A stretch of DNA of 64,000 nucleotides from Mycoplasmopsis bovigenitalium (GTDB lineage Bacteria > Bacillota_I > Bacilli_A > Mycoplasmatales > Metamycoplasmataceae), in the NCBI RefSeq assembly GCF_900660525.1, contig NZ_LR214970.1, forward strand, positions 777,513-841,512. The letters run 5' to 3'. Under the pieces are notes generated by a model. It made no database searches. It had not been told where the DNA came from and saw only the letters and a program-made list of their open reading frames with translations. Made by a program: the position numbers and the translations under genes. Shown here in pieces: positions 63,739 to 64,000 of this stretch. Each line of letters begins with the position of its first letter. Position 1 is the stretch's first letter.

Positions 63739-63744
63739 ATTATA
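63739..63744 (-). promoter_or_regulatory. -10 box of the recD-pth-tilS-ftsH operon (leaderless start)
   Basis: TATAAT on the minus strand lies 7 bases before the recD ATG. The upstream in-frame ATG at 63749 overlaps the box and is therefore less likely to be used. Confidence 0.55.
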
Positions 63745-63822
63745 TGCATAAATATTTTTCATTAGTTATAAAAATAAATTATTAAATTTAAATTTTGGCT
63801 AAAAATCTTATTTTGCACATAA

Positions 63823-63831
63823 TTATCCACA
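63823..63831 (+). promoter_or_regulatory. DnaA box 1
   Basis: TTATCCACA, a perfect match to the bacterial DnaA box consensus, in the gene-free region next to recD. Confidence 0.75.
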
Positions 63832-63909
63832 ATAAAATTTTAGTATGTAAATAACTTTAAATTGGTTCAAAAATACCTATAATTAAGCACTTTTAGCCAA
63901 AAATAATTA

Positions 63910-63918
63910 TGTGGATAA
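63910..63918 (-). promoter_or_regulatory. DnaA box 2
   Basis: TGTGGATAA, the reverse complement of a perfect DnaA box, about 80 bases from box 1. Confidence 0.75.
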
Positions 63919-63990
63919 CTTTTCAAAAAGTACTTTAATAAGTTAATAATTTTAAAATTAATAAAAATTAATTAATATTTTAATTATAAA

Positions 63991-63996
63991 AGGAGG
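63991..63996 (+). promoter_or_regulatory. Shine-Dalgarno of a gene starting beyond the window
   Basis: AGGAGG followed by TTTT to the window edge. It predicts a plus-strand start codon within the next few bases, most likely dnaA. Confidence 0.6.
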
Positions 63997-64000
63997 TTTT

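Larger units (their letters stand above)
63732..64000. other. Probable oriC region upstream of dnaA
   Basis: This 269-base gene-free stretch contains two perfect DnaA boxes in opposite orientation about 80 bases apart (TTATCCACA at 63823-63831, TGTGGATAA at 63910-63918). They are followed by a run of almost pure A/T (63930-63990), a likely unwinding element. At the right edge AGGAGG (63991-63996) is a strong Shine-Dalgarno for a plus-strand gene starting just outside. dnaA is the expected gene there. Confidence 0.7.

Noticed and set aside
1..64000. Insertion sequences or integrated phage
   Set aside because: I found no transposase, integrase or terminal inverted repeats in the window, and composition is uniform.

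Overview
This window is a low-GC Mycoplasmataceae chromosome segment. The evidence is that UGA must be read as tryptophan in almost every long gene (genetic code 4), that the only release factor present is RF1, and that the gene content is typical of mycoplasmas (split housekeeping operons, lipoproteins, giant coiled-coil surface proteins). All CDS coordinates here are merged across UGA codons. The surface and glycolipid genes suggest a hominis/fermentans-like species (Metamycoplasma or Mycoplasmopsis), but I cannot name it from sequence alone.

Layout. 0-14.5 kb is mainly housekeeping: gatA (3' part)-gatB, a secreted thermonuclease, rplK-rplA, prfA-prmC, an acyl carrier protein, a minus-strand PstCA-like phosphate permease with a 5' frameshift, a NUDIX gene, an unusual tandem choline-kinase-like protein, a nitroreductase, an RluD-type pseudouridine synthase, a membrane/SAP-like protein and RNase HII. 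14.6-32.2 kb is one minus-strand surface operon: a 71-aa membrane protein, a 2886-aa coiled-coil giant, and a second giant of almost the same length joined to the first by a TAATG overlap but broken by two in-frame TAA codons.

32.6-41.5 kb is an envelope-glycolipid region. It holds a HAD phosphatase, a GT2 glycosyltransferase, a 975-aa fusion of a catalytically dead phosphohexomutase with a flippase-like membrane domain, and a lic set for phosphocholine decoration: LicB-like transporter, LicC-LicA fusion, and LicD transferase. 41.8-43.9 kb holds a frameshifted membrane protein and 1.3 kb of non-coding DNA with four copies of a structured element. A fifth copy lies at 34.65 kb. I regard this as a possible undescribed RNA family.

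43.9-48.3 kb is a five-gene operon (flavin monooxygenase-like protein, GcvH-L, class M sirtuin, lipoate ligase, Old-Yellow-Enzyme-like protein), matching the lipoylation/ADP-ribosylation system but without a macrodomain gene in the window. 48.4-56.3 kb has msrB, a lipoprotein plus degraded S8 peptidase pair, tRNA-Thr(GGT), fmt, an MFS transporter and a GIY-YIG/DUF4357 protein. 56.3-63.7 kb has RNase HIII, a HAD phosphatase, and ftsH-tilS-pth-recD. The right edge has two DnaA boxes, an AT-rich stretch and a Shine-Dalgarno sequence, which suggests oriC with dnaA just beyond the window.

Two patterns cross the whole window. About a dozen genes have a -10 box (usually TATAAT) only 6-9 bases before the start codon and no ribosome binding site, which implies leaderless mRNAs. 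Several genes carry single-base frameshifts in short homopolymers, so either recent decay or residual assembly error has to be kept in mind.
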